In this document: piece after piece, positions 22,361 to 33,314 of the stretch | Position numbering within the stretch: the stretch's first letter is position 1 | How the letters are laid out: every line of letters starts with the position of its first letter | Source of the DNA: Plazaster borealis | Taxonomy: Eukaryota > Echinodermata > Asteroidea > Forcipulatida > Labidiasteridae | Assembly (NCBI GenBank): GCA_021014325.1 | Contig: CM037458.1 | Span: 20,257,063 to 20,321,062 of the forward strand | Direction: 5' to 3' | Length of the DNA: 64,000 nucleotides | Notes under the pieces: model-generated | Seen by the model: only the letters and a program-made list of their open reading frames with translations | Database searches by the model: none | Told to the model about the DNA's origin: nothing | Program-made: the position numbers and the translations under genes

Positions 22361-25260
22361 TCATACCCCCTCTATTGACACTTTTATTCCAAGATGATCA
22401 GATGCTGCCATAGCCCCCCGTTTCCCATCATCGACCAATGAGATTTTAATCATTTGCATATTGTCAGGTAGCCTTACGAATACATAATCAATCTGAAAGA
22501 CAAAAACAGATTATTTTTTAAAATTGTTATCAAGAGGCATTCCTTCATGCTAAGAGTCAGTTACTTAAAGGAACGTTACAGAACTGGTAATTAAAATTTT
22601 CTTTAAGATCACAGATTTACATAAAACTTACACGGTCTAATGATGATGATAGTAGAAAACATCCTTAGAAATATTTCTGTCTGAAATGCCATATTTGATG
22701 AGAAATAAATAAAACTAATTTCCGATTGGAGTTTATCGCTCATGAGCGTTTTATTCATGCATTGTATAACACATGCAAATGTGTAATTGGTTTTTCACTA
22801 TTTTCTCGTGACCCAGATGGCCAATCGATCTCAAACTTCTACAGGTTTGTCAGTTTATGTATATGGTGGATTATATAAAGTGCTTACACTGCCAGCAACT
22901 GTTTTGTTAGCAAAAACCTATTCTGTAATGTTCCTTTAACAGTTTTGTGATGCACTCATTTTAACGTGAGGTTAGAGACTTGTAATTTTGCCCCCACTTT
23001 TTCAAAAGGACTCTATCTATTGGAAAATGAGTGCATGACACCATTTCATAAAGCCTGTAAGCACAAAACCTTGCTAAGCACAGACAAATCTTGCTTAGCA
23101 GAAACAGGTTACCAGCCCAAATTCTGTAAAGTTCACATTGTTGCGACTGATGCCCCGCTCATTTTTTTTGCTTAGCAAAGAAATTGTATAAGCAGTTTTT
23201 TCTGCTTAAACGGCTTTATGAAATTTCATAGAGCTGCTTAAGCAGAATATATTGCTTAAGAGATTTATGCTAAGCAAAAATAAGCAGAATACCAGTCACA
23301 GATTATGCATGTGAGATTGGATTTAGGCTGGTAACCCTATTCTGCTAAGCAGAAATGTTTTGTGCTCCGCTACTTTTTGTGCTTAAGCAGCTCTATGAAA
23401 TTGGGCCCAGAATTAGACCTTGGAGACCCTCTTGAAATACTTTTGAAACATCAGGAGATATTTACCCTTTTGACAAGAACCTCATTGAGTGTGGTGAAGG
23501 TCAGACCAACATCTCTGGCTTCATTCGAGGCATATGCCTTGCGGCCAACCCTGCAGAAAGAAGCAAATTGTTGAGGATGAAGATAACAGGCAGTAATGTA
23601 TTTCCACGGAGCCAAAAAAAACCCCCAGACACCTAGGGTGGGATTTGAACCTACCACCTGCATTTGTGGTGTGTTGAGGCCGAGTGGTCTGGTGGTGCAC
23701 CGGACTCAAGTTCTGGCAGGTCAGGGAGCAGGTTCGGGTCCCAGTCATGATACTTGTCTCCTTGAGCAAGACAAGTAACCGTAATTGTTTTGTCCTCCAG
23801 ATGGGACGTAAAGCCATAGGTCCTGTGTTTTGTGCAATGCACGTTAAAGAAACCGTTACACTTATCGTTAAGAGAAGGGGTTTGCCCCGATGTTTCTTGT
23901 CTGGCTGGCAGCAGATTGGCGCAATATCATCTTGTAAACCCTTACAAGGTGATAAATAAAGAGGGGCTTTTAACTTGCACACCCGTCGTTAAATAATAAG
24001 CGCTTTGAGATGCCTGTAGATAAAGCACAAGAGTAGTATTATTATTTTAGAGCAAGCCTTCGTTGCTAGTCAGTTGTGAATCTATCAGTATGTACTTGAA
24101 TTCAATTCCTGGGCCCAATTTCACATAGCTTCTTAAAAAAAAATTGCTTAGCAGAAATTAGCAGGATACCAGTCACGAATTGTACAAGTGACATGGTAGT
24201 TTTGACTGGTAACCATGTTCTGGTAAGCATAATTTTGTTGTGCTTAGCTACTTTTTGTGCTCGAAGCAGCTCTATGAAATAGGGCCCTGGTCTATTGAAC
24301 TTGCCTTGGTTCTTTGTTGTTTATCAGCCAGGCATCTTGTAATTTCTCCGTGGTGACATTGTCTATCTCCACCTCCCCACGGAGAAACCTGAAGTCAAAT
24401 CAAAAACACACAATGGTATTTGGAATGTGGCATCATTGGATGTTTTAGGATGTTGACAAAATTCGCACTAGAAAAGTATCAAAAGGAATATACACAATTT
24501 TAAAGTGAGGTTAAAAATTGAAATTTTTTCCCACCACAATTGCTTCTCTTCACCCAGGAGTAAATGGGTACCTGTGAGGGCATCGATAAATTAGCTTGTG
24601 TCCTTGAGCAAGACACTGAACTACAATTGCTCAGATGTTTCCTACTGGAGCAGAAACTGGAACAGAAACTGGAGCAAAAGCCTGCGCTTAGCCCTGGTTG
24701 AAACACAACATCTAGCGTTTGTGAACGTGTGTATACCCGTTAAAACTGAGGACTTTAAGAAAAGGGATTCGGGTGCTTGACAGCGAGGACGTCCTCGCTT
24801 CGCTTTCGTGTACAAACTAATGGGGACGTCGCTAAAAAAAACTAAGTCCAAACAATGGGAGAACAAAGAGAAATCCTTGATTTACGGGATTTACAAACGT
24901 GTGTGTGTGTGTGTGTTTTTGGGTAGGTATCCACATTCAAACCGTGGACCTATAACAAAAGGGACAATAGGTCCACGGCTGCTATCACAAAGGAAAATAT
25001 TGTGGTCCATTGTATCTATCACAAAGAGTTGAACAAAGGAGGGTCCACGATTGCCGGTGTTTACACACGTGTGTGGACCTGATAAGAAGTAGAAGAATTA
25101 GCTTAGCTTTGTACCTTATGCATTTACTTTGCGGCTCGGCATTCAGGTCCCCAAGTAGGACAGCAGGGCCAGTGAATTGAGACATGAACCTCCAGATCTC
25201 CACGACACTCCTCTCTCTCGCTGCCTCGCTCAGGGATAAATGAGTCAGAAACACATGCAC
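22361..25260 (-). CDS. Endonuclease/exonuclease/phosphatase (EEP) fold hydrolase, C-terminal exons
   Basis: Reading from the 5' end, the minus-strand exons are 25260-25115, 24388-24305, 23550-23466 and 22492-22361 (stop TGA at 22363-22361). Phases join exactly (0, 2, 2, 0) and give 148 C-terminal residues. The EEP catalytic landmarks appear in order: THLSLSEAARERS (His), LLGDLNAEPQS (Asp and Asn of the GDxN motif), GLTFTTLNEVLVKRIDYVFV, and ASDHLGIKV (terminal Asp-His pair). The fold is shared by DNase I, inositol phosphatases and sphingomyelinases. The substrate cannot be read from this part and I do not recognise the orthologue. The intron after 24305 starts with GC (CCAAG|GCAAGT), a known minority donor. 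N-terminal exons should lie at higher coordinates. A possible one is listed separately. Confidence 0.85.
22565..22939. mobile_element. TTAAAGGAACG-family MITE
   Basis: TTAAAGGAACGTTACAGAAC at the left and TTCTGTAATGTTCCTTTAA at the right. A related truncated copy starts at 57124. Confidence 0.85.
23039..23408. mobile_element. Two fused GGGCCCAATTTCATA-family MITEs inside another element
   Basis: CCATTTCATAAAGCCTGTAA ... GGCTTTATGAAATTTCATAG ... CAGCTCTATGAAATTGGGCC. The pair splits a copy of the 21210 family: its GAAAATGAGTGCATGACAC part lies left and AATTAGACCTTGGAGACCCT right. Confidence 0.75.
23670..24050 (+). mobile_element. tRNA-derived SINE, long copy with A/T-rich tail
   Basis: The head GAGGCCGAGTGGTCTGGTGG...GGTTCGGGTCCCAG has the A and B box layout of a tRNA(Leu/Ser)-like promoter. 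The body carries CTCCTTGAGCAAGACAAGTA, ATGGGACGTAAAGCCATAGG, AAGAGAAGGGGTTTGCCCCG and AGCGCTTTGAGATGCCTGTA, and ends in a TAGTATTATTATT tail. Confidence 0.8.
24111..24287. mobile_element. GGGCCCAATTTCATA-family MITE
   Basis: Left GGGCCCAATTTCACATAGCT, right CAGCTCTATGAAATAGGGCC. It is in the GC-AG intron of the EEP gene, just past its donor. Confidence 0.8.
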
Positions 25261-25314
25261 CTGTCAAAGGAAATGTCAAGACTGTTGACAACAAAACTTA
25301 ATGCCTCTAGCCAC

Positions 25315-25530
25315 CGGGCTAAGCTCGGTGGTCTAGTGGTTAAGACATCTGCTCTAGCATGGCAAAGGTCATTGGTTCGAATCCCACCCGAGTGATATGC
25401 CTGTGGACTTTGTTCACAGAAGACGGGAAAGTACTGAGTATACAGTGCTTAGTACACGTCGGTGTAAGGGCAAAAAACAAACAATAAAACTTATGCATTC
25501 TGCGTGAATAATAATAATAATACAACATTT
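25315..25530 (+). mobile_element. Second tRNA-derived SINE family
   Basis: The head reads AGCTCGGTGGTCTAGTGGTT...GGTTCGAATCCCACCCGAGT, followed by CACAGAAGACGGGAAAGTAC and an AATAATAATAATAATAC tail. A diverged fragment is at about 1780-1905 (GGGTTCGAATCCCACTGAAG, GCACCGAGTATGCAATGCTT). Confidence 0.75.
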
Positions 25531-26313
25531 GTAAACAGCCATCTATCTATGTCCAAACACAATCACAACTTGTACACACGATATGATAGAGCATGGAGGC
25601 TCCATGGATAATGTAAACAATCTTTACCAAAGTATGAAGCAATCAAGTCCTATTGTTAGTACAAGGCAATGAATGACAATAAGTAATTGCAATGGATTTA
25701 CACAATAGAGCTACACTATTAGGCCACATAAGAAAAAATTGTTAATCGTCCTTTTTTGGTGGGAAGTGGGGTTGGGAGGGCCGTTTTTTTCTTTCTTTTT
25801 TCTACATGGCAAAATATGAAATAAAGAATAAAGAAATCATCACAAGCACTATAAAACAGAGAGTTTGTGTTATTTTGATGCTTTTAATAGTTTTGTTAAA
25901 CACATTTAACTCCCAGATGACATTTTCTGTAAACATTTTCAAAAAACTAAAATGCAGTGTAGCCTAAGTAATTATTTGAAGAATTGTTTTTGCCAACATG
26001 AATTTACCTTTCTTTAAACATCTATTTCCAACCTATGGATATTGAAAAAAATATCAGCTGAAAACTCTGGCAGCCAAATTTGACTGAAAAGATCATTGAA
26101 AAGACCGTTTATTATGATTTAAAAAATAATAATAATAATAAATAAATAAATAAAAAGGTTCAGGGGGTTTTGTAGGGTCGGGCGGGGACGATCAATTTTG
26201 TAATTGTTTATGTGGCCTTATTGATAGTCCAATCTTCGTAAGCAGGAAGAGGTGACCGCGGGTAATTCGGTCAGGTCCAATGCGCATGTGTAAACGCCAG
26301 CCCTTCTCAGCAC

Positions 26314-26367
26314 CTCTTGAAGAGGTGCTCGGACCGAGCGAATCCCATCACTTGTGTATAGGAGAAT
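26314..26367 (-). CDS. Possible upstream exon of the EEP hydrolase
   Basis: A minus-strand acceptor (TTGTTATTACAG) precedes an open stretch encoding ILLYTSDGIRSVRAPLQE and ending at GAG|GTGCTG. It is 54 bases long, so it joins in phase 0 to the next exon and yields APLQE-VHVFLTHLSL, plausible for the strand before the catalytic His in EEP folds. The donor is weak. An alternative donor at 26255-26256 would also stay in frame and extend the exon to 26257. The segment contains a small palindrome, GCACCTCTTGAAGAGGTGC. Confidence 0.35.
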
Positions 26368-28640
26368 CTGTAATAACAACCAATTACAGCTTTCAGACTG
26401 ACAACCTCATTGTGCAATTGCGGCTACGGATGGATATACAGGATATGATGTAGTCTCTGAACAAACCCTCATCAAACTAACTAAATGAAAGGTAAACAAA
26501 AACAGGCAGTATAATCACAACCACTGTTTACCAACTCCATCCTCTGCGCTAAATGCGTACTAGCAACTTAATGGGTTCATCGCTGCAATATCAACATCAG
26601 CTTTTATTAGACGGAAATGGGCCTATGACAAGAACAGCGAGGCTAAGCAAAACTAACTGAAGATTTAATAACGAGAGCGCCTGGATCTCTCCTGTGATTT
26701 AAGAGCTTTGAATTTAAAAGTAGGCTCATACTTTGGTAACGACCCAGGTAAACAGTTGTGTAACTTCTATCCGGAAGCCTACTTGTTATAAAGATGGTAA
26801 TGGTAAGTAAAGCATCCTGCAATTTTTTTTGTCTGAAGTGCCCCCGTTGATTAGAAATCAATTATGTTGACAAATTTGAATCTCCAAAGATTTCCTAAAG
26901 GCGACTTTTGGAAATTTAAATTTCCGTGGTGTCCGTTTGTGAATGCTGCAGCCAGAGATGCGATTGGCACCTGCTGTCACTCCGAAAAAAATAATGGATT
27001 TGACGTTCTTGATGAAAATACAGTGACAATGTTTTCTTCATCTGTTTTCTCAACAAGTAGAAACTGTATTAAGCTGAAACTTGCACAGGTGACTTATAAT
27101 GTGTCTGTAATGATAATTTGGCCTATAAATTAGCATTACGTTTAAAAAAACCAATCTCTGTTGCTCGTCTGTAATTTGAGTGCATGTTAGATTTTAAGTT
27201 GGAGTAAATGAAATAGTCATTTCATCCTTCCACATCATCCATCCATGATGAAGCATGCAATATATTTATTTTACCCACACTCATCATGTAAAATCTTCAA
27301 CGAAGTTCTCAGTTGTTGTTGTTTCCTCCTCAAAGTTTACTACATCAGGCTCATCAAGAAACCAACCAAACCTGGACAAGGATTCAAAAAAAACTACAAC
27401 CGGTTGCAAACTTAAAATATCTTGGAAAGTCATCGAACGAGTAGTTCATCACGCATTTCTGATCACATTCATAAATTCAAACTGTCCGACGTGTTCCAGT
27501 CAGCATACAAGCCTAAAACAGACAATTCTCTGCTAGACAGGAACTGCCACTAAAACAGTGCTAGTCACTCCTGCTTGCAGTGCTGCCACTGTTGATCACA
27601 CTTTCCCCAGAATCTCTCTGCTGGCTCAGAACATCCTTAGACTCAAATCACCCAGCTAGCATGGTGGTGCTAATGTAATACTTCCAGATGCAATATCAGA
27701 TGTATTTGTGGCACAAGATCCTGACCTTTTGTTTTTACTACGCCACTGCTGGCCAGGTACTGGCCCGATTTGGTTTACGCTGTTACACTTTACCGATTCG
27801 TGACATCATCCTGAAAAATCTTCAGAAATACATCACGACATGACATCAGCTCAGAATCAGCATCTAATTTTAAATCTCAATTGCAAGACTTGAGAAATGC
27901 ACAAGAGAGATTGGATGCATCAAGAAACGCGTTGGACACAACAAAAACTTCCACAAGTTAAATGTGATAAGACAGAGTTCCTTTCTAACAGGTAACGTCA
28001 AACTTTAACCAAGGTTTTCCATCGGCATACATCGGTCCAGCTGATGCTCGGATAGCTCTAGGCTGCAAGCTCGGAACTTAGGACATTATTTGATTCATCA
28101 ACAACAACAACATCAACTGTCATCACACATCATATCTGTATCATCATCACATCGCAAATATTGGTAAAAGTGACAAAGAAAAAATAAAAGTCATGCATTC
28201 ATTCATCGTCATTCATCTTGACACTGCTCTTGCTCTTCTCTCTTCTCTTCTCTTCTCCAGATTTCCCTTCTTTTTCCGCCTTCAAAAACCGTCGCCGACA
28301 ACATTGTGACCTGTGACACTGAAAACTGTCATTCTTTCCCCCATTCTGAAACATTCTGAAACAACTACATTATCTCTCAATCAATCATTCTCAAGCTGAT
28401 GCTCTGTGTCCAAAGCAAAGCAGGCAAAGCTCCCCCCTATATTTCTGAACTACTTCAAGTTTACACTTTATCAAGGAATCTTCATCTTTTCCATGCTTCT
28501 CCTGCTTCTCCTCAAACCCAAGTCCTCTCGGGGGGGGGGGGGTTTTTTCAGCAGCGCGCGCATCTGGGAACTCTCTGCTCTCTATCTCTTTAATCTCTTT
28601 CTTCCACAAAATCAAATCTCTTCTCAAAACTTCTCTTATG

Positions 28641-28687
28641 TTATCTTATTTTAAGGTTTTCATTTTTTGTTGTTTGTTTTGTTTTTT

Positions 28688-28724
<37 letters not shown>

Positions 28725-28800
28725 TTGAACACAACACAGGGCAGGGTGGATATGTGCGCATTACAAGTCTTATTATTATTATTATTATTATTATCCTTGC
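28641..28800. repeat. Poly-T and ATT microsatellites before the GPCR exon
   Basis: A T-run of about 32 (from about 28690), then ATT repeats (about 28770-28793). The GPCR exon's acceptor follows at 28821-28822. Upstream DNA from 27250 is G-poor and contains no gene I can support. Confidence 0.85.
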
Positions 28801-28909
28801 CGCAATCATTTTCTCTTTACAGACGGATACAGCCCTGGCTATACTCTTCACTCTCAGCGATTGTGAGGAGAGATTTTAGATGAGAGGGTCACTTCAGTGT
28901 CAAACAGCC

Positions 28910-30000
28910 ATGGATAACCCGGGCGTAAACAGCATTGATTCTAACATTTTAACGGCTATTACAATTGTGGGCTCAATAACAGCCCCGATTTACATATTTA
29001 TCATACTCTCAATCATGTTCAGCCGTCATCTGCACAGCATCTCCAACAGTTTCCTCTGCAATTTATGCGCAACAGAACTAATCATGAGTTTGTGCAACAT
29101 TATAGCGTTCGAAGCTACAAATCTGGAACTCGGAATAGATTATTTTGGAGTGACAATTGCCTTGGCGGTGATACCTTTTGGCAGTTATTGTCTGAATTCT
29201 GTCATTCTATCAGTAGATCGCTACTGTAAAGTCTCTTATCCGATGCACTACATCCGCTTGATGACAAACAGGAAAGGTGCTGCTGTCATTGCGGCTAGCT
29301 GGATCATTGCAGTGTCATTTGGAGGAGTGATTGGTGTAGTCACAGAGTCAAGCTTGGTGGCTGGTAACTCAACATCCATAACTTTTGAGGAATTATTGTC
29401 CAACAAAACATATGAACTTGCTATAATGGTATTTTTTGATATCATAGCTATTCCATCCATCATAATAATGACAGTGCTTTCCACTTTGCTGGTGCGCATT
29501 GCACGGAAACATCAGCAGAAAATACATGATGAGCAAAAGCTGCTTGCACACATTGAAAACCTGAAACTCCACCAACAAAACAAAAGGCGGCCAAACCACA
29601 TCCACAGCAACAACGACTTGTTAAGTACATCTAAAGCAAGCCAAACTACTACCAACAAAGACCAGGGAGCTATGTTTCATGATGAAGATCGTCATGAGCG
29701 TCAGAAGCAAATTGAGCAGCAGCTTCGTCCAGAACAGAAGCAGTCACAGCAGCACTTGCAACATCAACAGCAGCAGCAACAACAACAGCTGCAGGAAGTA
29801 GGGCAGCTTTCCAAACAAGCAAAACAACTGCAATGTCCAGACAGAGAAAAGGAGCTGCAGCAGGAAATGCCGCAGCAAAAACAACAGCAGATTCAGGTGC
29901 AACAGCAACAGCAACAAGTGCAGCTGCAGCAGCACCAACAGCAACATGAAAAAGGACAACATCAAAACCGTAAGCAGTTATGTGAACCCCCACTACCAAA
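28910..30000 (+). CDS. Divergent class A (rhodopsin-like) GPCR, truncated by an assembly gap
   Basis: The start is placed at GCCATGG (28910), an ideal Kozak context; an in-frame ATG at 28880 would add ten residues. The exon begins at 28823 after the acceptor TTCTCTTTACAG and stays open until the N run. Predicted segments by residue: TM1 12-36, TM2 46-68, TM3 78-102 followed by DRY 103-105, TM4 124-145 with Trp131, TM5 169-195 with Pro182. An intracellular loop 3 of more than 160 residues follows, very Gln-rich with a run of eight Gln. TM6, TM7 and the tail are absent. Canonical positions deviate: Ser22 instead of Asn1.50, Glu56 instead of Asp2.50, and no Cys at 3.25 or in extracellular loop 2. 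N-glycosylation sequons lie at Asn153 and Asn165. The ligand is unknown; I would call it a lineage-specific orphan receptor. Confidence 0.88.
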
Positions 30001-30500
30001 NNNNNNNNNNNNNNNNNNNNNNNNNNNNNNNNNNNNNNNNNNNNNNNNNNNNNNNNNNNNNNNNNNNNNNNNNNNNNNNNNNNNNNNNNNNNNNNNNNNN
30101 NNNNNNNNNNNNNNNNNNNNNNNNNNNNNNNNNNNNNNNNNNNNNNNNNNNNNNNNNNNNNNNNNNNNNNNNNNNNNNNNNNNNNNNNNNNNNNNNNNNN
30201 NNNNNNNNNNNNNNNNNNNNNNNNNNNNNNNNNNNNNNNNNNNNNNNNNNNNNNNNNNNNNNNNNNNNNNNNNNNNNNNNNNNNNNNNNNNNNNNNNNNN
30301 NNNNNNNNNNNNNNNNNNNNNNNNNNNNNNNNNNNNNNNNNNNNNNNNNNNNNNNNNNNNNNNNNNNNNNNNNNNNNNNNNNNNNNNNNNNNNNNNNNNN
30401 NNNNNNNNNNNNNNNNNNNNNNNNNNNNNNNNNNNNNNNNNNNNNNNNNNNNNNNNNNNNNNNNNNNNNNNNNNNNNNNNNNNNNNNNNNNNNNNNNNNN
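30001..30500. other. Assembly gap (500 N)
   Basis: Exactly 500 Ns, so probably an arbitrary-length placeholder. The left edge is GPCR coding sequence and the right edge is mid-monomer of a satellite array. The true distance, and how many receptor residues or monomers are missing, cannot be known from this sequence. Confidence 0.98.
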
Positions 30501-32235
30501 TCGGCAGGATATTTCTTGCTTGTGTAATTACACGTAGCCCCAGTTGGTGGTGGTAGTGACCCTACTTCCTGGCCGCTCGCCTAGCCCACAAAATGGTCAC
30601 AGAATCGAAACTAGGACGAGAAGAGAGCCCTTGAGATGGGCTTTCCAATGGTACAAAACTTGTGCAGATCCAACATTATTTTGAGGGTGATTTGACCTTG
30701 CTTACTTTGTATTTGTCTCTTTGACAGCTCTGTGTACAAAAATCCCATTGAACATGCTTTTGAGGAGCATTCTGAGTATCCCCACTTGCTGGTCATTTCC
30801 GGTCTGAAGATGGCACAAAGTGGCCATAAAACTTTGATTTTCGGATGCACGGATATGTGAGGAAGATTTTGATTTAAATTGTGTGTCTCTAGCATGCTTA
30901 GTTCGGGAGTAATTGTCAAACATAGCGCAGAATTTGTTTCAAACCATTATTCGGCAGGATATTTCTTGCTTGTGTAGTTACACGCAGCCCCAGTCGGTGG
31001 TGGTAGTGACCCTACTTCCTGGCCGCTGGCCTAGCCCGCAAAATGGTCACAGAATCGAAACCAGTACGAGAAGAGAGCCCTTGAGATGGGCTTTCCAATG
31101 GTACAAAACTTGTGCAGATCTAACATTATTCTGAGGGTGATTTGACCTTGCTTACTTTGTATTTGTCTCTTTGACAGCTCTGTGTACAAAAATCCCATTG
31201 AACATGCTTTTGAGGAGCATTCTGAGTATCCCCACTTGCTGGTCATTTCCGGTCTGAAGATGGCACAAAGTGGCCATAAAACTTTGATTTTCGGATGCAC
31301 GGATATGTGAGGAAGATTTTGATATAAATTGTGTGTCTCTAGCATGCTTAGTTCGGGAGTAATTGTCAAACATAGCGCAGAATTTGTTTCAAACCATTAT
31401 TCGGCAGGATATTTCTTGCTTGTGTAATTATACGTAGCCCCAGTTGGTGGTGGTAGTGACCCTACTTCCTGGCCGCTCGCCTAGCCCACAAAATGGTCAC
31501 AGAATCGAAACTACGATGAGAAGAGAGCCCTTGAGATGGGCTTTCCAATGGTACAAAACTTGTGCAGATCCAAAATTATTCTGAGGGTGATTTGACCTTG
31601 CTTACTTTGTATTTGTCTCTTTGACAGCTTTGTGTACAAAAATCCCATTGAACATGCTTTTGAGGAGCATTCTGAGTATCCCCACTTTCTGGTCATTTCC
31701 AGTCTGAAGATGGCTCAAAGTGGCCATAAAACTTTGATTTTCGGATGCACGCATATGTGAGGAAGATTTTGATATAAGTTATGTGTCTCTAGCTTGCTTA
31801 GTTCAGGAGTAATTGTCAAACATAGCGCAGAATTTGTTTCAAACCATTATTCGGCAGGATATTTCTTGCTTGTGTAGTTACATGTAGCCCCGGTTGGTGA
31901 TGGTAGTAACCTTACTTCCTGGCCGCTCACCTGGCCCACAAAATGTTCAAATAATCGAAACTAGGACGAGAATAGAGCCCTTGAGATTGGCTTTCCAATG
32001 GTACAAAACTTGTGCGCATCCAACATTATTCTGAGGGTGATTTGACCTTGCTTACTTTGTATTTGTCTCTTTGGCAGCTCTGTGTACAAAAATCCCATTG
32101 AACATGCTTTTGTGGAGCATTCTGAGTATCCCCACTTGCTGGTCATTTCCGGTCTGAAGATGGCACAAAGTGGCCATAAAACTTTGATTTTCGGATGCAC
32201 GGATATGTGAGGAAGATTTTGATATTGTGTGTCTC

Positions 32236-33314
32236 TATCGGGTCATTCCGTGTCAATTCAACACGCTTTTGGACCTGACCGTCACGGATTGAAATGAAAT
32301 TTAGTGTGATGATTGGACAAGTTGAGAAACCCCCAGAACCGAAATTTTATGTCATTTGGTTAATTATTTTTTGAGATATGGGTTAACGAACTTTTGACTA
32401 ATTAGCATGACCTGCTATGTTTGTACATTCATATCTCCAAAAGTAAAGCACCTACAGAGATAAAATTTACATAATTTTAAAGCTCTTGATTGGCCCTTAT
32501 TTGATAACACAAAATCTAAATTATACCATATACCACAAAAAAATAACGCAAAAATATGACCTTTGACCTCGATTTGCGAAAATGCGTATTTTTCAAAATG
32601 CGTAATTTTTTTATTATCGTTAGCTTAAGATTTACGCAACATTTTCAGAAAGATTTGGGATGGGCACTCCTACAGTTTTTTAGTTTTGATTATTTGAACA
32701 TTGGCTAGCAAGGACAAAAACTTAAAATGTATGCATTGTACATGTACATATGTATAGTGTAATGTATACTATTGTGTACATGTACATAGTACACTGTGTG
32801 CTTGATGTACAGTATACATGTGATTGCATTACTTGGTCCATTAACAGTGGCCATCCCCCAAACCGGTCATTACCAGGCAGTGAAGACCGGGTCCTCACAC
32901 TGTTATTCCCTAATGAAAGTTATGAATTATCCCTCAGTCTACGTGTTTTATTAAGGTCACTGTAAAAGGCATGGGATAAATAATTCCCAGAAAAGTTTGG
33001 GAGGACAGTTCAGAAAAGTTTGCAAAGGTTTGCATGAGGCAAAATGAGCATGTACATGTATTGTATTTGGTGCAAGATTGGCAAGCCCCCCCCCCCCCCA
33101 CCCAGAGTGACCCATAGAAAAATCATTCTTGGGGCTTGCCACTCTTGCACCAATACAATACATTGTCTTGTATTTGTGCAAGAGTGGCAAGCCCCCCCCC
33201 CAGGGTGACCCATAGAAAATCATGCTAATATTAATTTTTACAAAATCTTCTTCTTTGGGGCTTGCCAACCTTGCACCAACACAATACATGCTCATTTTGC
33301 CTCATGCAACCCTT
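32236..33314. mobile_element. 1.08-kb insert in the satellite, copy 1
   Basis: The array is interrupted after GTGTGTCTCTA by sequence beginning TCGGGTCATTCCGTGTCAAT. An AT-rich stretch follows, then a palindrome-rich GTACATGTACATA tract (about 32738-32820). The end is an inverted-repeat block (33028-33313) whose arms read TTTGCATGAGGCAAAATGAG and the complement. Inner copies of GGGGCTTGCCACTCTTGCAC flank C-runs. No coding region is visible. The insert is probably a composite of two non-autonomous elements. Confidence 0.8.

Noticed and set aside
26864..27133. 89-codon plus-strand ORF
   Set aside because: Its second half is shared with a repeat at 46.57-46.70 kb, so it is repeat sequence.
27255..27536. 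93-codon Ser/Thr-rich ORF upstream of the GPCR
   Set aside because: Low-complexity, G-poor region with no recognisable domain or splice support; could be UTR or lncRNA but not supportable.
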